From: Methylobacterium tarhaniae
GTDB lineage: Bacteria; Pseudomonadota; Alphaproteobacteria; Rhizobiales; Beijerinckiaceae
DNA length: 33,518 nucleotides
Direction of reading: 5' to 3'
Assembly: GCF_001043955.1 (NCBI RefSeq)
Contig: NZ_LABZ01000282.1
Coordinates: 1 to 33,518 of the forward strand
Every line of letters starts with the position of its first letter. The first letter of the stretch is position 1. Below the pieces are notes generated by a model, which saw nothing but the letters and a program-made list of their open reading frames with translations, was not told the DNA's origin and made no database searches. Below are positions 22,537 to 30,244 of the stretch, in pieces. The position numbers and the translations under genes were made by a program.

Positions 22537-23274
22537 ATGTTCGATCTCAGCGGCCGCAAGGCCCTCGTCACCGGCGCCACCGGCGGCCTCGGCGGCGCCA
22601 TCGCCCGGGCCCTGCACGCCCAGGGCGCCCATGTGGCGGTCTCGGGCACCCGGCGCGAGGCCCTGGAGGCGCTCGCGGGCGAGCTCGGCGAGCGCGTCCA
22701 CATCCTCGAGGCCAACCTGGCCGACACGGCGGCGGTGGAGGCCCTGGTGCCGGCGGCGGAAGCGGCTTTGGGCGGGCTCGACGTGCTGGTCAACAATGCC
22801 GGCATCACCCGCGACAACCTCTTCCTGCGCATGAAGGACGAGGAATGGGACAGCGTGATCGCCGTGAACCTGACGGCGGCCTTCCGGCTGTCGCGGGCGG
22901 CGGTGAAGGGCATGATGAAGCGCCGCTACGGCCGCATCGTCAATGTCGGCTCGGTGGTCGGCGCCACCGGCAATGCCGGCCAGGGCAACTACGCCGCCGC
23001 CAAGGCCGGCCTCGTCGGCCTCACCAAGGCGCTGGCCGCCGAGGTCGCGAGCCGCAAGATCACCGTCAACTGCATCGCGCCGGGCTTCATCACCTCGCCG
23101 ATGACCGACGTGCTGAACGAGAAGCAGCGCGAGGGCATCCTCGCCACGGTGCCGATGGGGCGCTTGGGCGAGGGCGCCGAGATCGCCGCGGCGGCGGTCT
23201 ATCTCGCCTCCGACGAGGCGGCCTACGTCACCGGGCACACCTTGCACGTCAATGGCGGCATGGCGATGTTCTAG
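22537..23274 (+). CDS. fabG: 3-oxoacyl-[acyl-carrier-protein] reductase FabG
   Basis: NADPH-dependent reduction of beta-ketoacyl-ACP in the elongation cycle. From ATG 22537 the protein is 245 residues, the standard FabG length. The cofactor loop is TGATGGLGGA, NNAGIT follows, and the catalytic triad is Ser139 (NVGSVVG), Tyr152 and Lys156 (NYAAAKAG). The C-terminus GHTLHVNGGMAMF is typical. A GTG at 22528 is in frame and would add MTS; the AGAAAG at 22523-22528 fits the later start better. The 262-nt gap to acpP suggests that acpP also has its own promoter, although I could not recognise one. Confidence 0.96.
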   Translation: MFDLSGRKALVTGATGGLGGAIARALHAQGAHVAVSGTRREALEALAGELGERVHILEANLADTAAVEALVPAAEAALGGLDVLVNNAGITRDNLFLRMKDEEWDSVIAVNLTAAFRLSRAAVKGMMKRRYGRIVNVGSVVGATGNAGQGNYAAAKAGLVGLTKALAAEVASRKITVNCIAPGFITSPMTDVLNEKQREGILATVPMGRLGEGAEIAAAAVYLASDEAAYVTGHTLHVNGGMAMF

Positions 23275-23536
23275 GCGGCGTCGCAGGGCGCTCCGGACAC
23301 ATTCCCCAGGCGAAAGGCACGGTTTCTTAACCGGAGCTGAAGCGGGCCTCGCCAGGGCGAAATCCCTGTGTTAAGCACCCGCCGGCCGTGCAAGGGGATT
23401 GACGGACCGGCCGTCCGCGGCTTTTCCACGACATGCGCGACCGGTGCGCCGGCCGCATCACGAACTCTCCCCGGGGCTCCGCCCGCACGCGGCGGCTCCG
23501 AACAGTTCCACGAGCAGTAACTTAAGGACCTATACG

Positions 23537-23773
23537 ATGAGCGATATCGCGGACCGGGTGAAGAAGATCGTCGTCGATCACCTGGGCGTCGAGCCCGAGA
23601 AGGTGACCCCGAACGCGAACTTCATCGACGATCTGGGCGCCGACAGCCTCGACACGGTCGAGCTGGTGATGGCGTTCGAGGAGGAGTTCAACGTCGAGAT
23701 CCCGGACGACGCCGCCGAGACGATCCAGACGGTCGGCGACGCCATCAAGTTCCTCGAGAAGAACTCCGGCTGA
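23537..23773 (+). CDS. acpP: acyl carrier protein
   Basis: Carries growing acyl chains on 4'-phosphopantetheine. 78 residues, strongly acidic, with the attachment site Ser37 in the DSL motif (GADSLDTVELVMAFEEEF). ATG 23537 has AAGGA 8 nt upstream, one of the best ribosome-binding sites in the window, fitting an abundant protein. The longer frame from 23399 is only upstream leader. It lies between fabG and fabF in the usual order. Confidence 0.97.
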   Translation: MSDIADRVKKIVVDHLGVEPEKVTPNANFIDDLGADSLDTVELVMAFEEEFNVEIPDDAAETIQTVGDAIKFLEKNSG

Positions 23774-23839
23774 TCGCCGGCTTCGTCTTCGCCTGAAAGG
23801 TAGTACGCTTCCGTCATGGGATCGGGTCGGGATAACGCG

Positions 23840-25096
23840 ATGCGTCGAGTCGTCGTCACGGGCCTCGGGATGGTGTCGCCGCTGGGCAGCAGCGTCGACG
23901 TCACGTGGAGCCGCCTCATCGAGGGGCAAAGCGGTGCCGCCCGCGTCGAGGCCTTCGACGTGTCGGATCTGGCGTGCAAGATCGCCTGCTCGATCCCCCT
24001 CGGCGACGGCAGCGACGGGACCTTCAATCCCGACAAGTGGATGGAAGCCAAGGAGCAGCGCAAGGTCGATCCCTTCATCGTCTACGCGATGGCGGCGGCC
24101 GGCCAGGCGCTCGACGACGCCGACTGGCACCCGACCTCGCACGAGGATCAGTGCGCCACCGGCGTCCTCATCGGCTCCGGCATCGGCGGCATCGGCGGCA
24201 TCTACGATGCCTCGGTGACGCTGTTCGAGAAGGGGCCGCGGCGGATCTCGCCGTTCTTCATCCCGGGCCGGATCATCAACCTGGCCTCCGGCCAGGTCTC
24301 GATCGCCCACGGCCTGAAAGGCCCGAACCACGCCGTGGTGACGGCCTGCTCCACCGGCGCCCACGCCATCGGCGACGCGGCGCGCCTCGTCGCGCTCGGC
24401 GATGCCGACGTGATGCTGGCCGGCGGCGCCGAATCGCCGATCAACCGGCTCTCGCTCGCGGGCTTCGCCGCCTGCCGGGCGCTCTCCACCGGCTTCAACG
24501 ACGAGCCGCAGCGCGCCTCCCGCCCCTACGACCGCGACCGCGACGGGTTCGTGATGGGCGAGGGCGCCGGCGTGGTGGTGCTCGAGGAATACGAGCACGC
24601 CAAGGCCCGCGGCGCCAAGGTCTACGCCGAGGTGATCGGCTACGGCCTCTCGGGCGACGCCTACCACATCACCTCGCCCTCGCCGGACGGCGACGGCGCC
24701 TTCCGCTGCATGAGCGCGGCGGTGAAGCGCGCCGGGATCGCCCCGTCCGAGATCGACTACATCAACGCCCACGGCACCTCGACCCCGCTCGGCGACGAGT
24801 TGGAGCTGAAGGCCGTCGAGCGCCTGCTCGGCAACGCCACCGACGTGGCGATGTCCTCGACCAAGTCCGCCACCGGCCACCTGCTCGGTGCCGCCGGCGC
24901 CATCGAGGCGATCTTCTCCGTGCTCGCCATCCGCGACGGCGTCGTGCCGCCGACCCTCAACCTCGACAACCCGTCGGTCGAGACCGCGATCGACCTCGTG
25001 CCGCACAAGGCGCAGAAGCGGAAGGTCGATGTCGCGCTGTCGAACTCCTTCGGCTTCGGCGGCACCAACGCCTCGCTGATCCTGCGGCGGGTCTAA
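23840..25096 (+). CDS. fabF: 3-oxoacyl-[acyl-carrier-protein] synthase II FabF
   Basis: Condensing enzyme of fatty acid elongation. 418 residues from ATG 23840 (MRRVVVTGLGMVSPLG). The thiolase-fold active site is complete: nucleophile Cys170 (VTACSTGAHA), His311 (NAHGTSTPLGD), Lys342 and His347 (STKSATGHLLGAAG). The C-terminal SNSFGFGGTNASL loop is present. An in-frame ATG at 23816 would add eight residues, but the nearest AAGG is 14 nt from it, whereas GGGA lies 7 nt before 23840. It is followed by a 410-nt gap that holds two inverted REP-like elements and a hairpin, so the fab transcript probably ends here. Confidence 0.96.
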   Translation: MRRVVVTGLGMVSPLGSSVDVTWSRLIEGQSGAARVEAFDVSDLACKIACSIPLGDGSDGTFNPDKWMEAKEQRKVDPFIVYAMAAAGQALDDADWHPTSHEDQCATGVLIGSGIGGIGGIYDASVTLFEKGPRRISPFFIPGRIINLASGQVSIAHGLKGPNHAVVTACSTGAHAIGDAARLVALGDADVMLAGGAESPINRLSLAGFAACRALSTGFNDEPQRASRPYDRDRDGFVMGEGAGVVVLEEYEHAKARGAKVYAEVIGYGLSGDAYHITSPSPDGDGAFRCMSAAVKRAGIAPSEIDYINAHGTSTPLGDELELKAVERLLGNATDVAMSSTKSATGHLLGAAGAIEAIFSVLAIRDGVVPPTLNLDNPSVETAIDLVPHKAQKRKVDVALSNSFGFGGTNASLILRRV

Positions 25097-25130
25097 AAGT
25101 CCCGGCTCATCGGGCCGCAACCGCGTCCAT

Positions 25131-25179
25131 ACCCTCCTGGTCATCCCCGGTGCCGCGCAGCGGAGCCCGGGATCCAGAC
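25131..25179 (+). repeat. REP-like palindromic element, copy A
   Basis: First arm of an inverted pair in the 410-nt fabF-mltG gap (25097-25506). It starts ACCCTCCTGGTC, contains a self-complementary core ATCCCCGG...CCCGGGAT around CCGC-GCA-GCGG, and ends ATCCAGAC. The reverse complement of 25236-25283 matches it over its whole length with about eight differences. Such dispersed palindromes are common between genes in Methylobacterium-like genomes. Confidence 0.75.
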
Positions 25180-25235
25180 CCGCCGGTGGTGGAGAGCGAC
25201 CGGGACGCGGCCGCTCCTTCCCGAAACACCTGAGT

Positions 25236-25283
25236 GTCTGGATTCCGGGCTCCGCTTTGCGGCCCCGGAACGACCAGGAGGGT
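25236..25283 (-). repeat. REP-like palindromic element, copy B (inverted)
   Basis: Inverted partner of the element at 25131-25179, 56 nt away. It begins GTCTGGATTCCGGG and ends CCAGGAGGGT, and has its own internal palindrome (TTCCGGG...CCCGGAA). The two arms could pair with each other in RNA, or each could fold alone. The head-to-head arrangement resembles the paired REP units mobilised by RAYT transposases, but no such gene is in the window. Confidence 0.75.
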
Positions 25284-25340
25284 GTGAATCCGGATCGGAG
25301 CGAGCCGGATACCGGCTGAATCCACCCCGTGCAGCCATCC

Positions 25341-25371
25341 AAAGCTCCTCTCGCCTGTGCGGAGGGGCTTT
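25341..25371 (+). terminator. strong hairpin between fabF and mltG
   Basis: AAAGCTCCTC (25341-25350) pairs with GAGGGGCTTT (25362-25371) with one G-T pair, and CGC/GCG extends the stem around a CTGT loop. The stem ends in TTT followed by CTC, so it can act as a terminator on the plus strand for fabF read-through or any REP-region transcript. It lies about 135 nt before the mltG start. I saw no convincing mltG promoter in the remaining AT-richer stretch around 25405-25430. Confidence 0.5.
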
Positions 25372-25506
25372 CTCGCATCGGGCTTCCCGTGCGCATCGGC
25401 TCCATTTCGCCATAAAACTTGCTAGGGTCTCGGTCGCTTTCCGCCCCATCGGGCCGGCACGCGCGTCCACCGGCCGGTTCCCCGGACGCGCCACGACAGG
25501 ACCGCC

Positions 25507-26901
25507 ATGTTTCGCAGATCGAAGACCCAGGACCCGGCGCCGAGCGCGCCGGAGCCGGTCAGCCCGCCCAACCGGCTCGCCCCGCGCAGCCCGAGCGAGG
25601 CCATCAAGCCCACCGCGGCTCCGCCCCCGCCCGAGAAGCCGGTGCGCGAGCGCGGCGGCCTGCTCTCCGCGGTGAGCGGCTTCCTGACCCTCTTCGTCAT
25701 CCTGGGGCTCGGTGCGATCCTGGGCCTCGTCGTGCTGGAGCGCCAGACCAACGAGGCCGGGCCGCTCCAGGCCGACAAGGTCGTGGTCGTGCCTCGCTCC
25801 AGCGTCGGCGAGATGGCGGATCTGCTCAAGCGCGAGGGCGTGATCGCGCATCCGATGCTGTTCGAGCTCACCGCCCGCTTCGGCCGAAAAGCAGCGCTCA
25901 AGGCCGGCGAATACAACTTCAAGGCCCATTCCAGCATCGACGACGTGGTCGACGTCCTGGTCCAGGGCCGGTCGGTGCAGCACGCCATCACCTTCCCGGA
26001 AGGCTTGACGAGCGAGCAGATCGTCGCCCGCCTCAACGACAACGACATCCTGACCGGCGACATCAGCGAGACCCCGCCGGAAGGCTCGCTCCTGCCCGAC
26101 ACCTACAAGTTCGAGCGGGGTGACTCCCGTCAGAAGATCATCAACCTGATGCGCACCAAGCAGCGCGAGGTCCTGAGTCAGATCTGGGCCCGCCGCTCGC
26201 CCGACGTGCCGGTGCGCACGCCCCAGGAGATGGTCACGCTCGCCTCCATCGTCGAGAAGGAGACCGGCCGGGCCGACGAGCGCCCGCGGGTCGCCGGCGT
26301 GTTCGTCAACCGCCTGCAGAAGCGCATGAGGCTGCAATCGGACCCGACCATCGTGTACGGGCTGGTCGGCGGGCGCGGCACCCTCGGTCGCGGCATCCTG
26401 CGCTCCGAGATCGACCGGGTGACGCCCTACAACACCTACGCGATCGAGGGCCTGCCGCCGGGGCCGATCGCCAATCCGGGCCGGGCCGCCCTGGAGGCGG
26501 TGGCGAACCCGTCCCGCACCAAGGAGCTGTTCTTCGTCGCCGACGGCACCGGCGGCCACGTCTTCGCCGAGACCCTGGAGGCCCACAACCGCAACGTCGC
26601 CCGCTGGCGCCAGGTCGAGAAGGCGAAGGCCGCCGCCGACCCGGGCTCGGCGGTCGGCGTCGACAAGGTGGAGCCGCCGCCGCAGGCCGATCCCTCGGCC
26701 TTGCCCTCGCGCACCAGCCTGCCGGGCGCCCCGCTCGCCTATGACGGCAGCGATCCGAACGGGACGCGCTCGCGCGCCTTCGACGCGTCGGAGGGGACCG
26801 CCCGCGATCCGCTGCGCAACAAGACGTTCGACCTCAACTCGCCCAAGACCGTGCCGGTCCTTTCTCAGCCGAAGTCGGCGCCCGCGTCGCGCAACCCGTA
26901 G
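25507..26901 (+). CDS. mltG: endolytic murein transglycosylase MltG
   Basis: Inner-membrane anchored lytic transglycosylase that cuts nascent glycan strands and so sets their length. 464 residues. Order: a Pro/Ser-rich cytoplasmic segment (1-50), one transmembrane helix (about 54-76, LLSAVSGFLTLFVILGLGAI), a LysM-like region (about 88-150), and the YceG catalytic domain with Glu250 in LASIVEKETG and the conserved LQSDPTIVYGL and TPYNTYAIEGLPPGPIANPG motifs. The C-terminal 80 residues are a low-complexity extension beyond the usual E. coli length (340). It is followed by yicC after 8 nt. The fabF-mltG-yicC-gmk order is conserved in Rhizobiales. Confidence 0.94.
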   Translation: MFRRSKTQDPAPSAPEPVSPPNRLAPRSPSEAIKPTAAPPPPEKPVRERGGLLSAVSGFLTLFVILGLGAILGLVVLERQTNEAGPLQADKVVVVPRSSVGEMADLLKREGVIAHPMLFELTARFGRKAALKAGEYNFKAHSSIDDVVDVLVQGRSVQHAITFPEGLTSEQIVARLNDNDILTGDISETPPEGSLLPDTYKFERGDSRQKIINLMRTKQREVLSQIWARRSPDVPVRTPQEMVTLASIVEKETGRADERPRVAGVFVNRLQKRMRLQSDPTIVYGLVGGRGTLGRGILRSEIDRVTPYNTYAIEGLPPGPIANPGRAALEAVANPSRTKELFFVADGTGGHVFAETLEAHNRNVARWRQVEKAKAAADPGSAVGVDKVEPPPQADPSALPSRTSLPGAPLAYDGSDPNGTRSRAFDASEGTARDPLRNKTFDLNSPKTVPVLSQPKSAPASRNP

Positions 26902-26909
26902 AGCGTCCG

Positions 26910-27785
26910 ATGTCCATCGCCAGCATGACCGGCTTCGCCCGCGAGGCCGGATCCACGGGACCCGCTCACTGGGCCTGGGAACTCAAGAGCGTCAACGGTC
27001 GCGGGCTGGAGGTCAGGGTCCGGGTTCCGGCCGGCCTCGATTCCATCGGCGAGGAGGCCCGCACCCTGGTGCAGAAGCGCCTCGGCCGCGGCACCTGTCA
27101 CCTCACCCTGACCCTGTCGCGGGCCGAGGCCGCACCGCGGGTCCGCATCAACGAGGCGCTCCTCGCCTCCCTCGCCGAGGCGGTGACCCGGGTGCCGATG
27201 CCGCTCGGCATCACGCTGCCCTCCGTCGACGGGCTTCTCGGGATCCGAGGCGTGGTCGAGGTCGATGAGGAGACGGCCGACGACGAGGCCCTGCGGCACG
27301 ACCTCGCGGCGGCCGCCGCCCGTCTGGTCGACTCCCTCGTGGAGGGGCGCCGCGCGGAAGGGCGGGCGCTCGCCGACATCGTCGGCGGCCAGCTCGTCGC
27401 CATGGCGGATCACGTCGAGGCCGCGGAGGCCTGCCCGGCCCGCCGGCCGGAGGCGGTGAAGGCGCGTCTTTCCGCGCAGGTCGCTGGCCTGATCGAGGCC
27501 GGCAGCCTCGATCAGGCCCGGCTGCACCAGGAGGCGGTGCTGCTCGCCGCGCGAGCCGACGTGCGCGAGGAGATCGACCGCCTGCGCGCGCATCTTTCCG
27601 CCGCACGCGACCTCCTCGCCGCCGGCGGCGCCGTCGGGCGCCGGCTCGACTTCCTGGCCCAGGAGCTCGGTCGCGAGGCCAACACCCTCTGCGCCAAGGC
27701 CAACGACGTCTCGCTCTCCCGCATCGGCCTCGACCTCAAGGCGGTGGTCGAGCAGTTCCGCGAGCAGGTTCAGAACGTCGAGTAG
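26910..27785 (+). CDS. yicC: YicC-family endoribonuclease
   Basis: A 291-residue YicC/YloC protein, a family that includes RNA-cleaving enzymes in E. coli and Bacillus. The N-terminal signature MSIASMTGFARE and WELKSVNGRGLEVRVR, and the C-terminal domain (DUF1732) with GRRLDFLAQELGREANTLCAKANDVSLSRIGLDLKAV, split by Leu658-like conserved turns, are unmistakable. The start at 26910 lies 8 nt after mltG, so they are co-transcribed. Stop at 27785, followed by 150 nt before gmk, with only a short GGGGA/TCCCC hairpin at 27785-27800. Family identity is very secure; the physiological RNA targets are not known. Confidence 0.94.
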   Translation: MSIASMTGFAREAGSTGPAHWAWELKSVNGRGLEVRVRVPAGLDSIGEEARTLVQKRLGRGTCHLTLTLSRAEAAPRVRINEALLASLAEAVTRVPMPLGITLPSVDGLLGIRGVVEVDEETADDEALRHDLAAAAARLVDSLVEGRRAEGRALADIVGGQLVAMADHVEAAEACPARRPEAVKARLSAQVAGLIEAGSLDQARLHQEAVLLAARADVREEIDRLRAHLSAARDLLAAGGAVGRRLDFLAQELGREANTLCAKANDVSLSRIGLDLKAVVEQFREQVQNVE

Positions 27786-27935
27786 GGGATATTTGTCCCC
27801 GCCCCGTCGCCATCTCCCCGGTTGCGCCCTCGCCGGGCCGGCGTCATTGGAACGGGTCTGAGTGGAAAGCCGGGACGGACGGGCATAGTGGGCGGTTCGG
27901 GCCCGTCCCTGCCGGCGAAAGGATGATGCAACGCG

Positions 27936-28631
27936 ATGGTGTCGAACGTGGGCTCCGAACTCCTGGCCGCACCGGTGGCGCGCCGGGGCCTGGTGCTGAT
28001 CCTTTCCTCGCCCTCGGGCGCGGGCAAGACCACCCTGACCCGCGCCCTGGCCCAGCGGCCCGAATGGGGTCTCGAACTCTCCGTCTCGGTCACCACCCGG
28101 GCGCGCCGCCCGTCCGAGATCGACGGCCAGCACTATCGCTTCATCGACCGGGACGCCTTCGAGCGCCTGCGCGAGCGCGACGACCTGCTCGAATGGGCCG
28201 AGGTGCACGGCAACTTCTACGGGACCCCCCGGAGCCCGGTGGAAAAGGCGCTGGCGGCCGGCCGGGACATGATCTTCGACATCGACTACCAGGGCACCCG
28301 GCAGGTGCGGGGCAAGCTGCGCGACGACGTCGTCACCATCTTCATCCTGCCGCCCAGCATGATCGAACTGCGCCGCCGCCTTGAGCGCCGCGCCGAGGAT
28401 TCCGCCGAGACGATCGAGCGCCGCCTGCTCAACGCCCGGACCGAGATCGAGCGCTGGTCGGAATACGACTACGTGCTGGTCAACGACGACCTCGATCGCT
28501 CGTTCAAGACCCTGGAGGCGATCCTCGCCGCCGAGCACCTGCGCCGCGAGCGCCAGGTCGGCCTCGCCGGCTTCGTCAGCGGCCTCCTCGCCGAGGGGCA
28601 GGATCCCGCGGCAGCGGCCCCGAAAGCCTGA
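27936..28631 (+). CDS. gmk: guanylate kinase
   Basis: Phosphorylates GMP to GDP with ATP. 231 residues. The P-loop SPSGAGKT is at residues 25-32 (Lys31); the GMP-binding region includes VTTRARRPSEIDGQHYRF and GNFYGTPRSPVEKAL; the lid region IFILPPSMIELRRRLERR and the late YDYVLVNDDLDRSF are typical. The first 15 residues are variable, and the ribosome-binding site AGGA is about 13 nt from ATG 27936, rather distant, so the start is only moderately certain. It ends the fab-mltG-yicC-gmk block. Confidence 0.95.
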   Translation: MVSNVGSELLAAPVARRGLVLILSSPSGAGKTTLTRALAQRPEWGLELSVSVTTRARRPSEIDGQHYRFIDRDAFERLRERDDLLEWAEVHGNFYGTPRSPVEKALAAGRDMIFDIDYQGTRQVRGKLRDDVVTIFILPPSMIELRRRLERRAEDSAETIERRLLNARTEIERWSEYDYVLVNDDLDRSFKTLEAILAAEHLRRERQVGLAGFVSGLLAEGQDPAAAAPKA

Positions 28632-28727
28632 CGCACGGGAACGAATCGCCCGCGATGCAAGTTGCCGGGTGGTCCACCCCGTGACGTCGCCGCTCGTGCC
28701 GCGCCGGGCAGCCCGAGGAAGTGAGCG

Positions 28728-30119
28728 ATGCGTGAACTGGCCTGCGACGTGGCGGTCATCGGGGCCGGCACGGCCGGGATCGCGGCGCATGCCGCGGCCA
28801 CCAAGGCAGGCGCGCGCGCAGTCCTGATCGAGCGGGGTCCCGGCGGGACCACCTGCGCCCGAGTCGGCTGCATGCCCTCGAAGCTCCTCATCGAGGCGGC
28901 TCGCGCCGCACATGACGCGCGCGGGACCGGTCCGTTCGGCGTCGCAGCCGGCGAAGTGCGCGTCGACGGCGCGGCCGTGATGAACCGCGTGCGGCACTTG
29001 CGCGACGACTTCGTCGCCTCGGTCCGCGAGGGGCTCGACCGCATTCCCGCCAAGTTGCGCGTCTCCGGCACGGCCCGCTTCCGCGATCCGACCACGCTCC
29101 TCGTCGACGATCACACCCGGATCAGCGCCGGCGCGGTGGTGGTTGCCACGGGCTCGTCCCCCAGCCTGCCGCCACCCCTGCGCCCGGTCGCCGACCGCAT
29201 CCTCACCACCGACACCCTGTTCGAGCTGGAGACCCTGCCGGACTCCCTCGCCGTTCTGGGCGCCGGCCCCGTCGGGCTCGAACTGGCCCAAGCCCTGGCC
29301 CGTCTCGGCGTGCGGGTGACACTGCTGGATCCCGCCGGTGCCGTCGGCGGTGCCCGCGACCCCGAGATCGCGAGCTGCGCCGCCGACCTGATCGGCGGGG
29401 AATTCTCGTTGCGCCTCGGGGCCACCGTCGAGACCGCCGAGGCCGTCGATGACGGGATACGTCTCGCGTGGCGGCTCGATTCGGGTGAGCAGGCGAGCGG
29501 CACCTTCGCCCGCGTCCTCGCCGCGGCCGGGCGTCCGCCCAACCTCTCCGACCTCGACCTCGATGCCGCCGGGGTCGCGCTCGACGAGGATGGACTGCCG
29601 GACTTCAACCCGCGCACGCTCCAGTGCGGCACCGCGCCGATCTTCATCGCGGGCGATGCCAACCAGGAACATCCGGTGCTGCACGAGGCCCAGCGCCAGG
29701 GCTGGATCGCCGGCGGCAACGCCGCGCGCTTCCCCCAGGTCGAGGCACCGCCCCCCTGGCCGGCCTTCGCCCTGGTCTTCACCGATCCGCAGATCGCCGC
29801 GATCGGCCGGGCCTTCGACGAGGAAGCGGCCGGAGACTGGGTCATCGGCGAGGCGTCCTTCGCCGACCAGGGCCGCGCCCGCGCGATGGACCGGGCTGCG
29901 GGCCTGATCCGGGTCTATGCGGAACCCGATGGCCGGCTCACCGGCGCGGCGATGGTCGGGCCGGGGATCGAGCACCTCGCTCACATCATGGTGATCGCGA
30001 TACAGGAATCTTGGACGGCCGCGACCTTCCTCGACCGGCCCTTCTATCACCCGACCCTCGAGGAGGGGCTGCAAAGCGCCGTCAAGGCGGTGGCCGAGCG
30101 CACCGGGGGCACCCGGTGA
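28728..30119 (+). CDS. dihydrolipoamide dehydrogenase-like FAD/NAD(P) disulfide oxidoreductase
   Basis: A 463-residue class I pyridine nucleotide-disulfide oxidoreductase. FAD-binding GAGTAGIAA is at residues 12-20. The redox-active CX4C is Cys43-Cys48 (TTCARVGCMPSK), the NAD-binding GAGPVGLELAQ is at about residues 239-249, and the second FAD motif reads IFIAGDANQ. The C-terminal dimerisation domain has the catalytic HPTxxE pair His441 and Glu446. It differs from E3 subunits of 2-oxoacid dehydrogenases by standing alone without E1/E2 genes, and from mercuric reductase by lacking the C-terminal Cys pair. The acidic residue after the second beta-strand (LLDPAG) hints at NADH over NADPH. GAGGAA lies 7 nt before the ATG. 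Substrate unknown. Confidence 0.88.
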   Translation: MRELACDVAVIGAGTAGIAAHAAATKAGARAVLIERGPGGTTCARVGCMPSKLLIEAARAAHDARGTGPFGVAAGEVRVDGAAVMNRVRHLRDDFVASVREGLDRIPAKLRVSGTARFRDPTTLLVDDHTRISAGAVVVATGSSPSLPPPLRPVADRILTTDTLFELETLPDSLAVLGAGPVGLELAQALARLGVRVTLLDPAGAVGGARDPEIASCAADLIGGEFSLRLGATVETAEAVDDGIRLAWRLDSGEQASGTFARVLAAAGRPPNLSDLDLDAAGVALDEDGLPDFNPRTLQCGTAPIFIAGDANQEHPVLHEAQRQGWIAGGNAARFPQVEAPPPWPAFALVFTDPQIAAIGRAFDEEAAGDWVIGEASFADQGRARAMDRAAGLIRVYAEPDGRLTGAAMVGPGIEHLAHIMVIAIQESWTAATFLDRPFYHPTLEEGLQSAVKAVAERTGGTR

Positions 30120-30244
30120 CGGGGCGAGGGCCGGCGTCCTGACGACCGTGCGTTGCGGTTCCGTTCAGGGTAGGAAGTCGTTAAGGTGCCCGACCCGTCG
30201 CCGGAGGCGCGGCCCGACCGGGCCATCGATTCGCTGGAAACATC

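Noticed and set aside
26865..30074. A 1069-codon minus-strand open frame opposite mltG end, yicC, gmk and the flavoprotein gene
   Set aside because: It runs across four plus-strand genes and intergenic gaps, has low-complexity Gly/Arg/Asp/Val composition and no recognisable motif: a GC-bias shadow.
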